From Pseudomonas sediminis (GTDB lineage: Bacteria; Pseudomonadota; Gammaproteobacteria; Pseudomonadales; Pseudomonadaceae): DNA of 64,000 nucleotides. Positions within the stretch are counted from its first letter, which is position 1; the number at the start of each line of letters is the position of its first letter. The position numbers and the translations under genes are program-made. The notes under the pieces are model-generated. The model searched no databases and was not told the DNA's origin. It saw only the letters and a list, made by a program, of their open reading frames with translations. Below are positions 6,492-16,356 of the stretch, in pieces. The stretch spans positions 97,318-161,317 of the forward strand of contig NZ_NIQU01000010.1 in the NCBI RefSeq assembly GCF_002741105.1. Reading direction: 5' to 3'.

Positions 6492-7619
6492 TCAACGCTT
6501 GCGCAAAATTACACTGCCGATCGAATAACCGGCGCCAAAGGAGCTTAGAACACCCAGGCTGCCCGCCGGCAGGTCGTCCTGATTCTTGTGCAGGGCGATC
6601 ACCGAGCCGGCCGAACTGGTGTTGGCGTAGGTGTCGAGAATCACCGGCGCCTCGTGCGGCTCGGCGTCGCGACCGAGCAGCTTGCGGGCGATCAGCAGGT
6701 TCATGTTGAGGTTGGCCTGGTGCAGCCAGAAGCGCTTGACGTCGCTGACGTTGAGCTGGTTTTCCGCCAGGTGTGCGGCGATCAGCTCGGCGACCATCGG
6801 GCAGACGTCCTTGAACACCTTGCGGCCTTCCTGCACGAACAGCTTGTCGCGGGCGCCCACGCCCTCTTCCGCGGCGCGGTTGAGGAAGCCGAAGTTGTTG
6901 CGGATGTTGTTGGAGAACTGGGTCAGCAGCTTGGTGCTGACTACATCGAACTGGTGCTGGGAGGTGGCCAGATCGGCACGCTCGATGATTACCGCCGTGG
7001 CGGCGTCACCGAAGATGAAGTGGCTGTCGCGGTCGCGGAAGTTGAGGTGACCGGTGCAGATTTCCGGGTTGACCATGAGGATGGCGCGGGCCTGGCCGGT
7101 CTGGATCGCGGTGGTCGCAGCCTGGATGCCGAAGGTGGCCGAGGAGCAAGCCACGTTCATGTCGTAGCCCCAACCGTTGATGCCCAGCGCGGCCTGCACT
7201 TCGATGGCCACCGCCGGGTAGGCGCGCTGCAAGTTCGAGCAGGCGACGATCACCCCATCGATATCGGCGACGGTCTTGCCGGCGCGCTCCAGCGCCTGCT
7301 TGGCAGCGCCCACGGCCATTTCGCAGAGGATGCCCCAGTCTTCGTTGGAACGCTCGGGAATGCTCGGCACCATGCGCTGCGGGTCGAGAATGCCGGCCTT
7401 GTCGATGACGAAGCGGCTCTTGATGCCCGACGCCTTCTCGATGAAGCCGCTGCTGGACTCGCTCAGCGCCTCCACCTCACCGCGGGCAATGGCCTCGGCG
7501 TTGTCGGCGTTGAACTGCTGCACATAAGCATTGAAGGATGCCACCAGCTCGTCGTTGGAAATGCTGTTGGCCGGGGTATAGAGGCCGGTACCACTGATGA
7601 CGACGTTATGCACGCTCAT
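6492..7619 (-). CDS. beta-ketoacyl-ACP synthase III family protein (FabH-like)
   Basis: A 375-residue thiolase-fold enzyme. The Cys-His-Asn triad is visible in NVACSSATFGIQ, FWLHQANLNMN and YANTSSAGSV. Length and sequence resemble the Pseudomonas enzyme PA3286, which condenses octanoyl-CoA with malonyl-ACP and feeds beta-oxidation intermediates into fatty acid synthesis; substrate choice here is inferred from likeness. It has its own transcript on the minus strand, divergent from the flavoprotein gene at 7851. Confidence 0.85.
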   Translation of the reverse strand: MSVHNVVISGTGLYTPANSISNDELVASFNAYVQQFNADNAEAIARGEVEALSESSSGFIEKASGIKSRFVIDKAGILDPQRMVPSIPERSNEDWGILCEMAVGAAKQALERAGKTVADIDGVIVACSNLQRAYPAVAIEVQAALGINGWGYDMNVACSSATFGIQAATTAIQTGQARAILMVNPEICTGHLNFRDRDSHFIFGDAATAVIIERADLATSQHQFDVVSTKLLTQFSNNIRNNFGFLNRAAEEGVGARDKLFVQEGRKVFKDVCPMVAELIAAHLAENQLNVSDVKRFWLHQANLNMNLLIARKLLGRDAEPHEAPVILDTYANTSSAGSVIALHKNQDDLPAGSLGVLSSFGAGYSIGSVILRKR

Positions 7620-7850
7620 TCCTCTTCTCGGCCGCTGGCGGCCTCAGGCAGTAGGCCGGCGACAATGGCGCAGGCCGAAAATCGGGAGACTTGGGCCAAG
7701 CTCTTGCGACGGTTGGCTCCGGGCCACTGAGTGTGCCACAGGGCGATGGGGTTCGTCCTTAGCCCTTGAGAGTGTCTAGGTGGACAGAACATGACCCAAT
7801 ATAGCCGTTTGGTCTAAAGTCTTATCTTGATCCGCGCACCTGGAGCTTGC

Positions 7851-9461
7851 ATGAACCTTTCCCTGCTCAGCCGCTACGCTTTTTTCGCCTTCTGCGTGCT
7901 GTTCACCCTGGCCAGCCTGCCTTTCCTTGGTCATCAATGGCTGTGGCCGCTTACCCTGCTCACCGGCGTGCTCAGCCTGATCGGTATCGGTGACCTGCTG
8001 CAGACGCGCCATGCAGTGCGGCGCAACTACCCGATCCTGGGCAACATCCGCTACCTGGTCGAAGGTATCCGCCCGGAGATTCGCCAATACCTGCTCGAAG
8101 GTGACGCCGAGCAACTGCCCTTCTCCCGCGCCCAACGCTCGCTGGTGTATTCACGTGCCAAGAACGAAGGTGCCGACAAACCCTTCGGCACCTTGAGCGA
8201 TGTGTACCAGAACGGTTTCGAATTCATCAGCCACTCCATGCGTCCGGCGCCGCTTACCGATCCGTGCAGTTTTCGCGTGGAGATCGGCGGGCCGCAATGC
8301 AGCCAGCCGTACTCGGCGTCCCTGTTCAACATCTCGGCGATGAGCTTCGGCTCGCTCAGCGCCAATGCCATTCGCGCCCTCAACGAAGGGGCGAAACTCG
8401 GCGAGTTCTACCACGACACCGGCGAGGGCAGCATCAGCCCCTATCACCGTGAGCACGGTGGCGATCTGGTCTGGGAACTGGGCAGCGGCTACTTCGGCTG
8501 CCGCGCCTCGGACGGGCGCTTCGACCCCGAGCGTTTCGCCGCACAGGCCGCCAGCCCGCAGGTGAAGATGATCGAGATCAAGCTCAGCCAGGGCGCCAAG
8601 CCGGGCCACGGCGGCATCCTGCCCAAACACAAGATCACCGAAGAGATCGCCAACACCCGCGGCATTTCCATGGGTGAGGATTGCGTTTCGCCGTCGCGCC
8701 ATAGCGCCTTTTCCACTCCGGTCGAGCTGCTGCAGTTCATCGCGCAATTGCGTGAGCTGTCGGGCGGCAAGCCGGTCGGTTTCAAGTTCTGCCTGGGTCA
8801 TCCCTGGGAGTTCATGGGTATCGTCAAGGCGATGCTGGAGACGGGCATCCTGCCCGACTTCATCGTCGTCGATGGCAAGGAAGGCGGCACCGGCGCGGCG
8901 CCGCTGGAGTTCACCGATCACCTGGGCGTGCCGCTGCGCGAAGGGCTGCTGTTCGTGCACAACACCCTGGTCGGCAGCAACCTGCGCGACAAGATCAAGC
9001 TCGGCGCCAGTGGCAAGATCGTCAGTGCCTTCGATATCGCCCGCGTGCTGGCCATCGGTGCCGACTGGGCCAACTCGGCGCGCGGTTTCATGTTCGCCAT
9101 CGGCTGCATCCAGAGCCAAAGCTGCCACACCAACAAGTGCCCAACCGGCGTGGCGACCCAGGACCCGCTGCGCCAGCGTGCTCTGGTGGTCGAGGACAAA
9201 GCCCAGCGCGTCTTCAACTTCCACCGCAACACGCTCAAGGCACTGGCCGAGATGCTCGCCGCCGCCGGCCTCGACCATCCGGCGCAGATCGATGCCAAGC
9301 ACCTGGTGCAACGTATGTCCGCCACCGAGATAAAACTGTTCTCGCAGCAGCATGTGTTCCTCGCGCCGGGCGAGTTGCTCAGCGGCCAGATCGAAGGCGA
9401 GTTCTATGAGCGCATGTGGCGCATGGCGCGCGCCGACAGCTTCGAGTCGGCGCCGGCCTGA
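7851..9461 (+). CDS. FMN-binding glutamate synthase family protein, membrane anchored
   Basis: A 536-residue protein. Two N-terminal hydrophobic helices (YAFFAFCVLFTLASLPFLG, LWPLTLLTGVLSLIGIGDLL) precede a Glu_synthase domain with AMSFGSLSANAIRALNEGA, KPGHGGILP, DGKEGGTGAAPLEF and the iron-sulfur cysteines in GCIQSQSCHTNKCPTG. It lacks the amidotransferase domain of GltB, so it is not a true glutamate synthase; its substrate is unknown. The ATG at 7851 was chosen over an upstream in-frame codon because GGAG precedes it. Confidence 0.85.
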   Translation: MNLSLLSRYAFFAFCVLFTLASLPFLGHQWLWPLTLLTGVLSLIGIGDLLQTRHAVRRNYPILGNIRYLVEGIRPEIRQYLLEGDAEQLPFSRAQRSLVYSRAKNEGADKPFGTLSDVYQNGFEFISHSMRPAPLTDPCSFRVEIGGPQCSQPYSASLFNISAMSFGSLSANAIRALNEGAKLGEFYHDTGEGSISPYHREHGGDLVWELGSGYFGCRASDGRFDPERFAAQAASPQVKMIEIKLSQGAKPGHGGILPKHKITEEIANTRGISMGEDCVSPSRHSAFSTPVELLQFIAQLRELSGGKPVGFKFCLGHPWEFMGIVKAMLETGILPDFIVVDGKEGGTGAAPLEFTDHLGVPLREGLLFVHNTLVGSNLRDKIKLGASGKIVSAFDIARVLAIGADWANSARGFMFAIGCIQSQSCHTNKCPTGVATQDPLRQRALVVEDKAQRVFNFHRNTLKALAEMLAAAGLDHPAQIDAKHLVQRMSATEIKLFSQQHVFLAPGELLSGQIEGEFYERMWRMARADSFESAPA

Positions 9462-9531
9462 GCGGCCATCGTCCAGTCCGTTACGGCCAAGCTCGGCGCG
9501 ACCTCGCTTAACGTCTTGAACCGGTAACCGC

Positions 9532-10263
9532 ATGCGCCTTTCGCTATCCGCTCTGCTGTTTCCGCTGTGCCTCGCAGCCTCGGCCGAGGAGCAGCGCCCA
9601 CTGCGCTTCTCGGTGACCGAGAGCTGGGCCATGCCGATGATAAAGATCGTCGATGGCCAGGCCGCGGGCGGGATTCTCTACGATCTGCAAATGCGCCTGG
9701 CACAGAAGGTCGGACGCCGCGCAGAGATGCTGGTGCTACCACGCCTGCGCGTTCAACGTTTGCTGGTCAGCGGCGGAATCGACGTGCGCTGCTACGTCAA
9801 TCCTGACTGGCTCGTCGAATCCCATCACCAGTACATCTGGAGCCTGCCCTTCATGGTGCAGCGCGACCTGATCGTCGCGCGCAACGCCGACCCCCACTTC
9901 AAACTGGAACAGTTGCGAGATGAGCGCGTGGGTACGGTACTGGGCTTCAGCTATCCAAATCTGGAGCCGCTGCTGGCCAGTGGCGCAATACACCGCGAAG
10001 ACGCCCGCACCCAGGAACTGGCCCTGGAGAAACTCGAGGCCGGTCGCTACCGCTATGCCGTCAGCAATCAGCTGGCGTTGGACTGGTTCAATCGCGACCT
10101 GCCACCCGACCAACGCTTGCATGCGCTCGGTGAAATCAGCGCTGACCTGATCGCCTGCATTGTCCGCGACGAGCCGGATGTACCGACCCAGGCGCTGCTG
10201 CGTGCCCTGGTGCAGATGAGGCAGGATGGCGAGTTCGAGGCCATCCTTGCTCGCTATCGCTGA
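9532..10263 (+). CDS. periplasmic solute-binding protein, amino-acid (SBP_bac_3) type
   Basis: A 243-residue exported protein. Signal peptide MRLSLSALLFPLCLAASA, then RPLRFSVTESWAMPMIKI and GGILYDLQMRLAQKVGRRAE, the first lobe of family 3 binding proteins; EFEAILARYR at the end is also typical. No ABC permease lies beside it; such stand-alone members are frequent in Pseudomonas and may be orphan sensors. Ligand unknown. Its stop lies three bases from the stop of the convergent polyamine-binding gene. Confidence 0.75.
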   Translation: MRLSLSALLFPLCLAASAEEQRPLRFSVTESWAMPMIKIVDGQAAGGILYDLQMRLAQKVGRRAEMLVLPRLRVQRLLVSGGIDVRCYVNPDWLVESHHQYIWSLPFMVQRDLIVARNADPHFKLEQLRDERVGTVLGFSYPNLEPLLASGAIHREDARTQELALEKLEAGRYRYAVSNQLALDWFNRDLPPDQRLHALGEISADLIACIVRDEPDVPTQALLRALVQMRQDGEFEAILARYR

Positions 10264-10266
10264 TAG

Positions 10267-11358
10267 CTACCGACCCGACTTCAGCCGGCTGAACGCACGG
10301 GTCAGGGCCCGGTTGAACTCACGACTGTTGTCATTCTTGGTGTACAGCGTGGCGCGCAGCTCGGCCGGCGGATAGGTGCCGGGGTCGGCGAGAATCGCAG
10401 GATCGACGAAGGCGTCGGCCGCTGGCACCGCATTGGCGTAGTAGATGCTGTTGCTGATGGCGCCGATCACCTCTGGCGTCATCAGATGGTCCATCAACGC
10501 CAGCCCGGCTCCCGGGTGCGGCGCATCACGCGGGATGACCATGGCATCGAACCACAACAGAGCCCCTTCACGCGGGATGCGGTAGCTCAGCTGGAAATCC
10601 TTGTTGGCCTGCTCGGCCTGTGCCGCGGCGATGGCAACGTTGCCATTCCAGGCCATGGCCAGGCAGGTGTTGCCGTTGGCCAGGTCGCTGATGTTGCGGT
10701 CATTGTCGAAGTAGCGAATGAACGGTCGCACCTTGGCCAGATGGGCCTCGGCCTGTTTCAGGTCATCGAGATTCTGCCGGTTGATATCCAGCCCCAGGTA
10801 GCGGAACGCAGCGGCGAACACCTCGTTGGGATCATTGAGCAAACTCACCCCGCAATCGGCAAAACGCGCCACCACCTGCGGGTCCATCAGCATCGCCCAG
10901 CTATCGGTCGGGGCATCGGCCATGCGCTGAGCGATGGCCTGCTCCTGGTAGCCGAAACCGGTGGTGCCCCAGACGTAGAGTCCGGCGTAGCGATTGCCCG
11001 GGTCGAACTTGGCCATGTGCTGAGTGAACTCGTCATCCAGCCCGGAAAAATGCGGCAGCTGCGTCTTGTCCAGCTCGCGCAATGCACCGCTGGCGATGGC
11101 CCGGCTCAGGTGCTGGCCAGCAGTCAGCACCAGGTCGTAACCACTGCCGCCGGTGAGCAGTTTGGTTTCCACGGTTTCCAGCGAATCGAAGTGATCGACC
11201 ACCACCCGGATACCGGTCTTCTCTTCGAATGAAGCCAGGGTGTCCGGAGCCAAGTATTCGCTCCAGATATACAGGTTGACCTGCTTCGGCGCCGCACCGG
11301 CCTGCGCGTGTGCGCAGGCGGCAAGGGCCACGGCCAGCAGACTGGCGGGCAGTTTCAT
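10267..11358 (-). CDS. polyamine ABC transporter periplasmic binding protein (PotF/SpuD-like)
   Basis: A 363-residue exported protein: signal peptide ending AQAGA, then VNLYIWSEYLAPDTLASFEEKTGIRV, the classic start of the PotD/PotF family, and later LLNDPNEVFAAAFRYLGLD and LAMAWNGNVAIA. It follows agmatine deiminase by nine bases, so the pair forms an operon for uptake and use of agmatine or putrescine. Permease and ATPase genes are not in the window. GGAGG precedes the ATG. Confidence 0.85.
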   Translation of the reverse strand: MKLPASLLAVALAACAHAQAGAAPKQVNLYIWSEYLAPDTLASFEEKTGIRVVVDHFDSLETVETKLLTGGSGYDLVLTAGQHLSRAIASGALRELDKTQLPHFSGLDDEFTQHMAKFDPGNRYAGLYVWGTTGFGYQEQAIAQRMADAPTDSWAMLMDPQVVARFADCGVSLLNDPNEVFAAAFRYLGLDINRQNLDDLKQAEAHLAKVRPFIRYFDNDRNISDLANGNTCLAMAWNGNVAIAAAQAEQANKDFQLSYRIPREGALLWFDAMVIPRDAPHPGAGLALMDHLMTPEVIGAISNSIYYANAVPAADAFVDPAILADPGTYPPAELRATLYTKNDNSREFNRALTRAFSRLKSGR

Positions 11359-11367
11359 CCGGGCCTC

Positions 11368-12480
11368 CTAGGCGCGCTGGGGCGCGGCGTATTGCGGCAT
11401 GGTGATGCAGGCGACGTTACCGCCACCCAGCAAGATTTCCCGCGAGTTCTCGATACCGAGGATGCGATGCTGCGGGAACAACTCGGCCAGGGTGGCCTGG
11501 GCCACACGGTCGTTGGCGTCGCCGAACAGCGGCAGGACGATGGCCGAGTTGCCGGCGTAGTAATTGATGTACGAAGCGCAGATCTGCGTGCCGGCCTGTC
11601 GGGTATGGGTGGCATCGTCCTGATCTAGGCCTTCGGCCTCTTCAGCCGTCCACTCCAGCACGCGCGGTTGCGGCAGCTTGTGCACCTCCAGCGCACGGCC
11701 ACGGGCATCGCGCACGCTGCGCAGGATGTCGTAAGCCTCCTGGTAGATTTCCCATTGCGGGTCGGTGCGATCATCGGTCCACTGCATCACCACCACGCCG
11801 GGGCGGACGAAGCAAGCCAGGTCATCGATATGACCGTCGGTTTCGTCGAACTTGCAGCCGCGCGGCAGCCAGATCACCTGCTCGGCACCGAGGTAATCCG
11901 ACAGCCTGCGGGTCATCTCGTCCTTGCCCAGGTGGGCATTGCGATTGCGGTTGAGCAGGCACTGCTCGGTGGTCAGCAGAGTGCGCTGACCGTCACTCTG
12001 GATACCGCCCATTTCGGCAATGAAAGGCGCGCGATAACGATCGAAGCCTTCGATCTCGAGAATCTTCTGCGCGATCTGATCGTCCTTGTCCCATGGGTAG
12101 TAAAGCCCGCCATCGAGCCCGCCATAGGCGTTGAATTCGAAGTCCACGCCGCGCACTTCGGCCGTCTCGTCATGCACCAGAAACGCCGGGCCGCTGTCGC
12201 GGAACCAGGTGTCGTTGCAGGTCATTTCCACCACCCGCACATGCGCCGGCAGCAGGCGCCGAGCGTTGCCATACTGCGCCGCCGAGGCGCAGACGGTGAC
12301 CGGCTCGCTGCTGGCGATGGCCGCAACGATCTCGACCCAGACCTTCTGCGCCGGCTTACCACCGTTGCGCCAGACGTCCGGGCGCTCCGGCCAGCCGAGC
12401 CAGCAGCGGCTCTTGGTTTCGAATTCGCCGGGCAGACGAAAGCCGTCGACCTTGGGCAGGGAAGTCAGGGTACGGGCCAT
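11368..12480 (-). CDS. aguA: agmatine deiminase
   Basis: A 370-residue enzyme that converts agmatine to N-carbamoylputrescine and ammonia. Family marks: PGEFETKSRCWLGWPERPDVW, NDTWFRDSGPAFLV, FNAYGG, and the C-terminal LLGGGNVACITM that carries the catalytic Cys; ETDGHIDDLACFV supplies His and Asp. The ATG at 12480 gives the usual length; the frame is open further upstream without a better start. The next enzyme of the pathway, N-carbamoylputrescine amidohydrolase (aguB), is not beside it. Confidence 0.93.
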   Translation of the reverse strand: MARTLTSLPKVDGFRLPGEFETKSRCWLGWPERPDVWRNGGKPAQKVWVEIVAAIASSEPVTVCASAAQYGNARRLLPAHVRVVEMTCNDTWFRDSGPAFLVHDETAEVRGVDFEFNAYGGLDGGLYYPWDKDDQIAQKILEIEGFDRYRAPFIAEMGGIQSDGQRTLLTTEQCLLNRNRNAHLGKDEMTRRLSDYLGAEQVIWLPRGCKFDETDGHIDDLACFVRPGVVVMQWTDDRTDPQWEIYQEAYDILRSVRDARGRALEVHKLPQPRVLEWTAEEAEGLDQDDATHTRQAGTQICASYINYYAGNSAIVLPLFGDANDRVAQATLAELFPQHRILGIENSREILLGGGNVACITMPQYAAPQRA

Positions 12481-12577
12481 CTCGCGGCTCCTCGTCAGTG
12501 GCTGGAAGTAGCCCGACAGTACGCCCGTCGATGGCGCCTCGACCAATGACGATAATCGCGGAACCCTTGAATTCAAT

Positions 12578-13465
12578 TCACAGATCGACCAGTTGATCAG
12601 TGAGCCATTCGATGAAATGAGCGACTGCCGGCTTATCCAGACGCAGGCGCTCGCACACCAGCGCGTACTGCCCTAGCGACGGCACCTGAGCTGCGAAGGG
12701 GCGCACCAGGCGACCACTGGCCAGGTCCTCGGCACTGGTCAGGTTGTCGCCGATGGCCACGCCCTGGCCGCGTGCAGCGGCCTCCATGGTCAGGCCGGCA
12801 TGGCCCAGATACAGATGCCGAGTCGGCTGGATATCGCCAGCATGAGTGGTCAGCCAGGCGGTCCAGGTCTTGCCGTCCTGATCGTCATGCAGCAGGCAAT
12901 GACGCGCCAGGTCGCGCGGGTGCTTGAGCGGCGACTGGTTGAACAGGCCTGGGCTGCACACCGGGAAGAATTGCAGGGTCGGCAGCGGCCGTACGAAGAA
13001 GGCGCTGGCATCGTCCGGGCCGGTGCCATAGGTGATGGCGATATCGATCTCGCTGCCCGGCAGCGTCGCCTCCAGCGGCTGTTCGTGCAGATGCAGGGTG
13101 ATCTGCGGGTGGCGCTCGGCGAAGTCGGCCAGGCGCCCGACCAGCCACTTCTGCGCCAACTCTGCGGTAACCGCGACGCGCAGTTGCGCCTGCGAACCGG
13201 GATCGCGCAGCTCGTCGCAGGCCTCGCCAATCAGCTCGAAGGCCTGCTGCAGGCTGTGCAGCAGGCGCCTGGCCTGTGGTGTCGGGCGTACCTGACGGCC
13301 GTCGCGCTCGAACAGCGTGCTGCCGAGTTGCTCTTCGAGCTGGCGAATCTGGTGACTGACGGCGCTGTCGGTAACGCACAGCTCAGCGGCCGCGCGGCCG
13401 AAGTGGGCATGCCGTGCGGCCGCTTCGAAGGTGCGCAGGGCGGTGAGCGAAGGCAGACGACGCAT
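12578..13465 (-). CDS. LysR-family transcriptional regulator (GcvA type)
   Basis: A 295-residue regulator. N-terminal helix-turn-helix LRTFEAAARHAHFGRAAAEL plus CVTDSAVSHQIRQLEEQLG, followed by an effector-binding domain. It lies upstream of aguA in the same direction with a 97-base gap; it could control the aguA operon, but this is position only. The ATG at 13465 (MRRLPSLTALRTF) matches the usual GcvA-type start; the longer open frame upstream is not coding-like. Confidence 0.85.
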   Translation of the reverse strand: MRRLPSLTALRTFEAAARHAHFGRAAAELCVTDSAVSHQIRQLEEQLGSTLFERDGRQVRPTPQARRLLHSLQQAFELIGEACDELRDPGSQAQLRVAVTAELAQKWLVGRLADFAERHPQITLHLHEQPLEATLPGSEIDIAITYGTGPDDASAFFVRPLPTLQFFPVCSPGLFNQSPLKHPRDLARHCLLHDDQDGKTWTAWLTTHAGDIQPTRHLYLGHAGLTMEAAARGQGVAIGDNLTSAEDLASGRLVRPFAAQVPSLGQYALVCERLRLDKPAVAHFIEWLTDQLVDL

Positions 13466-13712
13466 GACGATTCCGGTTCGGTCGAAAACGCGCATCCTCG
13501 CCCAGCCATGGATGGCCGACAAGTCTCGTAGCGTGTCGCAAGGCCGACCAGACGTTGCGCGCCGCTGATTGCAGTTATGGCTGGCTGAACTCCAGGCGTG
13601 CTCCACAAGCCGCTGCGCGCAGCGCACCCTACGCAACGCCACCTGCGGCTATCCCGGCAAGTGCTTCGCTCGTTCGAACCTGGGGTGCGCCGTGCGCACC
13701 AACTGCCTCCGA

Positions 13713-14744
13713 CTAGGTTCCGCTCAGGCTATGCAGCACCTGCTCGATGCGCTGTTGCAGAGAGCCGGTCAGCCCTGTGAATGGCCAGCCGCGCCGCGTC
13801 AGCTCCTGCTCGTACCACTGGTTCTGCCGGCGGCGAAAGGTCTGGTCCTGACGGGTGCCGTCCTGCACGAAGGGGAAGTCATCGGCGCACAGAAACAGGT
13901 GGTGATAGTGCCGCTCGGCCAACTGCTCCAGCTCGGCCTCGGCCCGCTCGAACAGCTCGCGGCAATAGAACAGCGTGGTCAGCGGCGTGGTGTCGCAAAC
14001 CAGGTAGCGCTGACACTGCCCAGCCAGGCTCTGCTCACGGGCGACCTGGATACGGCCGATGCGCAGCAGGTCGTCATAGGCGAGCACACCGCCCTGCTCT
14101 TCCCAGAGTTCGCGGCCATATTCGGCGGCATGGCGCGTACCCAAGGCCTCGGCCAATGCCAGGGCGAGGCTACTCTTGCCGGTGGACTCACCGCCGAGCA
14201 AGGCGATGCGTGCGACGAAATCGCCATACACCTGCGGCGCCAGGTAGTGGCGCAAGCCATGGATATCGGCGCGCAGACGCGTACCGGACACCGGTACCTG
14301 AATGCGCGCGCGGTCGATCTCGACGTGCTCCACCGGCCGGCCGAAACACCGGCTCAAATGCGCGGCAAAACCATCGCCGTAAGCCTCGCTGGTAAAGACC
14401 GCGTCGACCGGATGGCCCAACACTGCCAGGCAGAAATCGGCCACGAACTGGCGCTGCGCGGCATCGGGCTCGGATTCGTGGGGAAGCTCTGGTAACGCCA
14501 GGCCGCGTGCGCGTTGCTGGGCAACCCACTCGGGCGTAGCCACCCAGCTGCGCAGTTCGGGAAAGCACACCTGCAGCCAGTTCGCCCGTCGCTCCGGCTC
14601 GCAACCGGCAAGCTCCGGGTAGGCCCAACTGAGCAATACCAGCTGTTCGCATTGCTCTCGCGCCTGGCGGATCAAACATTCATGCCCCAGGTGCAACGGC
14701 GCGAACTTGCCGACCACCAGCCCGCAGGCGAATCGCTTGCTCAT
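13713..14744 (-). CDS. nadR: NadR-like NMN adenylyltransferase / ribosylnicotinamide kinase
   Basis: A 343-residue two-domain protein. Residues 1-170 are a nucleotidyltransferase (GLVVGKFAPLHLGHECLI with the HxGH signature; VPVSGTRLRAD). Residues 175-343 are a P-loop kinase (ALLGGESTGKSSLALALAEA). The helix-turn-helix repressor domain of enteric NadR is missing, as is usual outside the enterics. It lies one base after pnuC in an operon, so imported nicotinamide riboside can be phosphorylated and adenylated to NAD. Confidence 0.88.
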   Translation of the reverse strand: MSKRFACGLVVGKFAPLHLGHECLIRQAREQCEQLVLLSWAYPELAGCEPERRANWLQVCFPELRSWVATPEWVAQQRARGLALPELPHESEPDAAQRQFVADFCLAVLGHPVDAVFTSEAYGDGFAAHLSRCFGRPVEHVEIDRARIQVPVSGTRLRADIHGLRHYLAPQVYGDFVARIALLGGESTGKSSLALALAEALGTRHAAEYGRELWEEQGGVLAYDDLLRIGRIQVAREQSLAGQCQRYLVCDTTPLTTLFYCRELFERAEAELEQLAERHYHHLFLCADDFPFVQDGTRQDQTFRRRQNQWYEQELTRRGWPFTGLTGSLQQRIEQVLHSLSGT

Positions 14745-14745
14745 G

Positions 14746-15312
14746 TCAGGCAGCCTGCGCGTTCAGCTCACGGCGCCAGCGATACAGGCCGTACCAGGCA
14801 TTGCACCAGAACAGCAGGTAGATGAACGCTGTCAGATACAACTCGCGCGAGGCGAACAGCGGCACTGCCAGCGTGTTCACCAGCAGCCAGCCGTACCAGG
14901 TTTCCAGCTTGCGGCGCATCAGCAGCAATTGCGCCAACACGCTGAAGGTCAGCACCAGCGAATCGATGAAGGGCGCGTAGGCGTCGGTGAAATGGTGCAG
15001 CAAGGCGCCGTATGCGCCCGCCACGGCCACCGCGAGCAGCAGCGCAAGGCCCAGTCCGATCGCGCTGGCACGGCTGATCGGCAGCGCCTCGCCCTGGCGA
15101 CCGCGCCGCCAGCTCCACCAACCCAGCAGGCTGGTGGCGATGAAGAAGGCCTGCAAGGTGACATCGGCATACAGCTGCACGCTGAAGAACAGCCAGCCGA
15201 ACAGCACACAGCCGACCAGGCCAACGGCCCAGGTGTGCACCGAATTGCGCGCCGCCAGCACGACCGAAACCAGATAAAAGAGGTTGGCGAAAATCTCCAG
15301 CGACGACGGCAT
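14746..15312 (-). CDS. pnuC: nicotinamide riboside/mononucleotide transporter
   Basis: A 188-residue inner-membrane protein with about seven hydrophobic helices and the PnuC pattern NSVHTWAVGLVGCVLFGWLF, LLGWWSWRRGR and WYGWLLVNTLAVPLFASREL. It brings nicotinamide riboside into the cell; trapping depends on the kinase half of the downstream nadR gene. Length is slightly below the enteric protein. Confidence 0.88.
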   Translation of the reverse strand: MPSSLEIFANLFYLVSVVLAARNSVHTWAVGLVGCVLFGWLFFSVQLYADVTLQAFFIATSLLGWWSWRRGRQGEALPISRASAIGLGLALLLAVAVAGAYGALLHHFTDAYAPFIDSLVLTFSVLAQLLLMRRKLETWYGWLLVNTLAVPLFASRELYLTAFIYLLFWCNAWYGLYRWRRELNAQAA

Positions 15313-15453
15313 GCACGCATCCTTATGAACATGGAATCAGCCGCGCAGCCTATCACGTGACACAAGCCACAGCCGTGCATGCGTCACCTGACAACGGGGC
15401 CGATCCGTGCTCTGATAAGCCTCCCCTCGCACTCCAAAGGACTGGATCGCCCT

Positions 15454-16206
15454 ATGCCTCTGCTCGCTCTGTTAGTCATCGCCTGCCAAGTCACCTGTGG
15501 CCTCCACGTGGTGCGCAGTGGCCAAGAACGCTACTGGCTGTACCTGATCATCGCCCTGCCCGGCCTCGGTTGCCTGATCTACTTCCTCGGCATCATGCTG
15601 CCGGATCTGCTCGGTAGTCGACGCGGCCGGCAGACACTCAACCGCCTGCACGACAGCATCGACCCAGAGCGTCACCTGCGCGCCCTGCGCGATGAGCTGG
15701 ATATTCGCGACACCCGCGATACCCGCGTCAACCTGGCCGATGAGCTACTGCGCATGGGCCACGCCGAAGAAGCGGCCACGCACTACCAGACAGCCCTGCG
15801 CGGTATCCACAGCGACGCCCCGGACATCCTCCTCGGCCTGGCCAGGGCCCGTTTCGCCCAGGGCGACTTCGCCGGTTGCCAGGCAAGCCTCGACCAGTTG
15901 ATCGCCCACAACCCCGACTTCCGTTCCAGCGACGGCCACTTGCTGTATGCCCGCGCGCTGGAAGGCCAGGGCAACGACCTCAAGGCCGAAGAGGAATACC
16001 GCGCCCTCGGCAGCTACTGCGCCAGCCCCGAGGCTAATTACCGCTACGCCCTGCTGCTGCAGCGACTAGGACGTCAGCGCGAGGCCATCGAACTGCTGCA
16101 GCAGATCCAGACCCACGCCCGCCGCTCTGCGCGGCACTACCGCACCCTGCACAAGGAGTGGCTGGACCTGAGCCAAAAGGCGCTGCTCGAACTGCAGCGC
16201 GGCTGA
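15454..16206 (+). CDS. tetratricopeptide-repeat membrane protein
   Basis: A 250-residue protein with two N-terminal hydrophobic segments (LLALLVIACQVTCGLHVV, YLIIALPGLGCLIYFLGIML) and then helical repeats of TPR type (VNLADELLRMGHAEEAATHYQTAL; LARARFAQGDFAGCQASLDQL; YRYALLLQRLGRQREAIELLQ). The layout suggests an inner-membrane scaffold. The ATG at 15454 was chosen because it begins just before the first membrane segment. No partner gene is evident. Confidence 0.75.
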   Translation: MPLLALLVIACQVTCGLHVVRSGQERYWLYLIIALPGLGCLIYFLGIMLPDLLGSRRGRQTLNRLHDSIDPERHLRALRDELDIRDTRDTRVNLADELLRMGHAEEAATHYQTALRGIHSDAPDILLGLARARFAQGDFAGCQASLDQLIAHNPDFRSSDGHLLYARALEGQGNDLKAEEEYRALGSYCASPEANYRYALLLQRLGRQREAIELLQQIQTHARRSARHYRTLHKEWLDLSQKALLELQRG

Positions 16207-16356
16207 GCTTCAAGCACTATTATTTGCGTGCATCGTTCACAAAACAGAGGCGAAGCACGCCACTGCGCAAGACTTTGCTCATAGGTCATTGGTTAGCATC
16301 GGACGCTGAAGAAGACACCTGCCGGCAGCCGCCGGCCGCAGCATGGATGCCACAGG

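Noticed and set aside
8151..9632. 493-codon open frame on the minus strand
   Set aside because: Antisense to the glutamate-synthase-like gene; the composition is that of a codon-shadow, and the plus-strand gene has clear domains.
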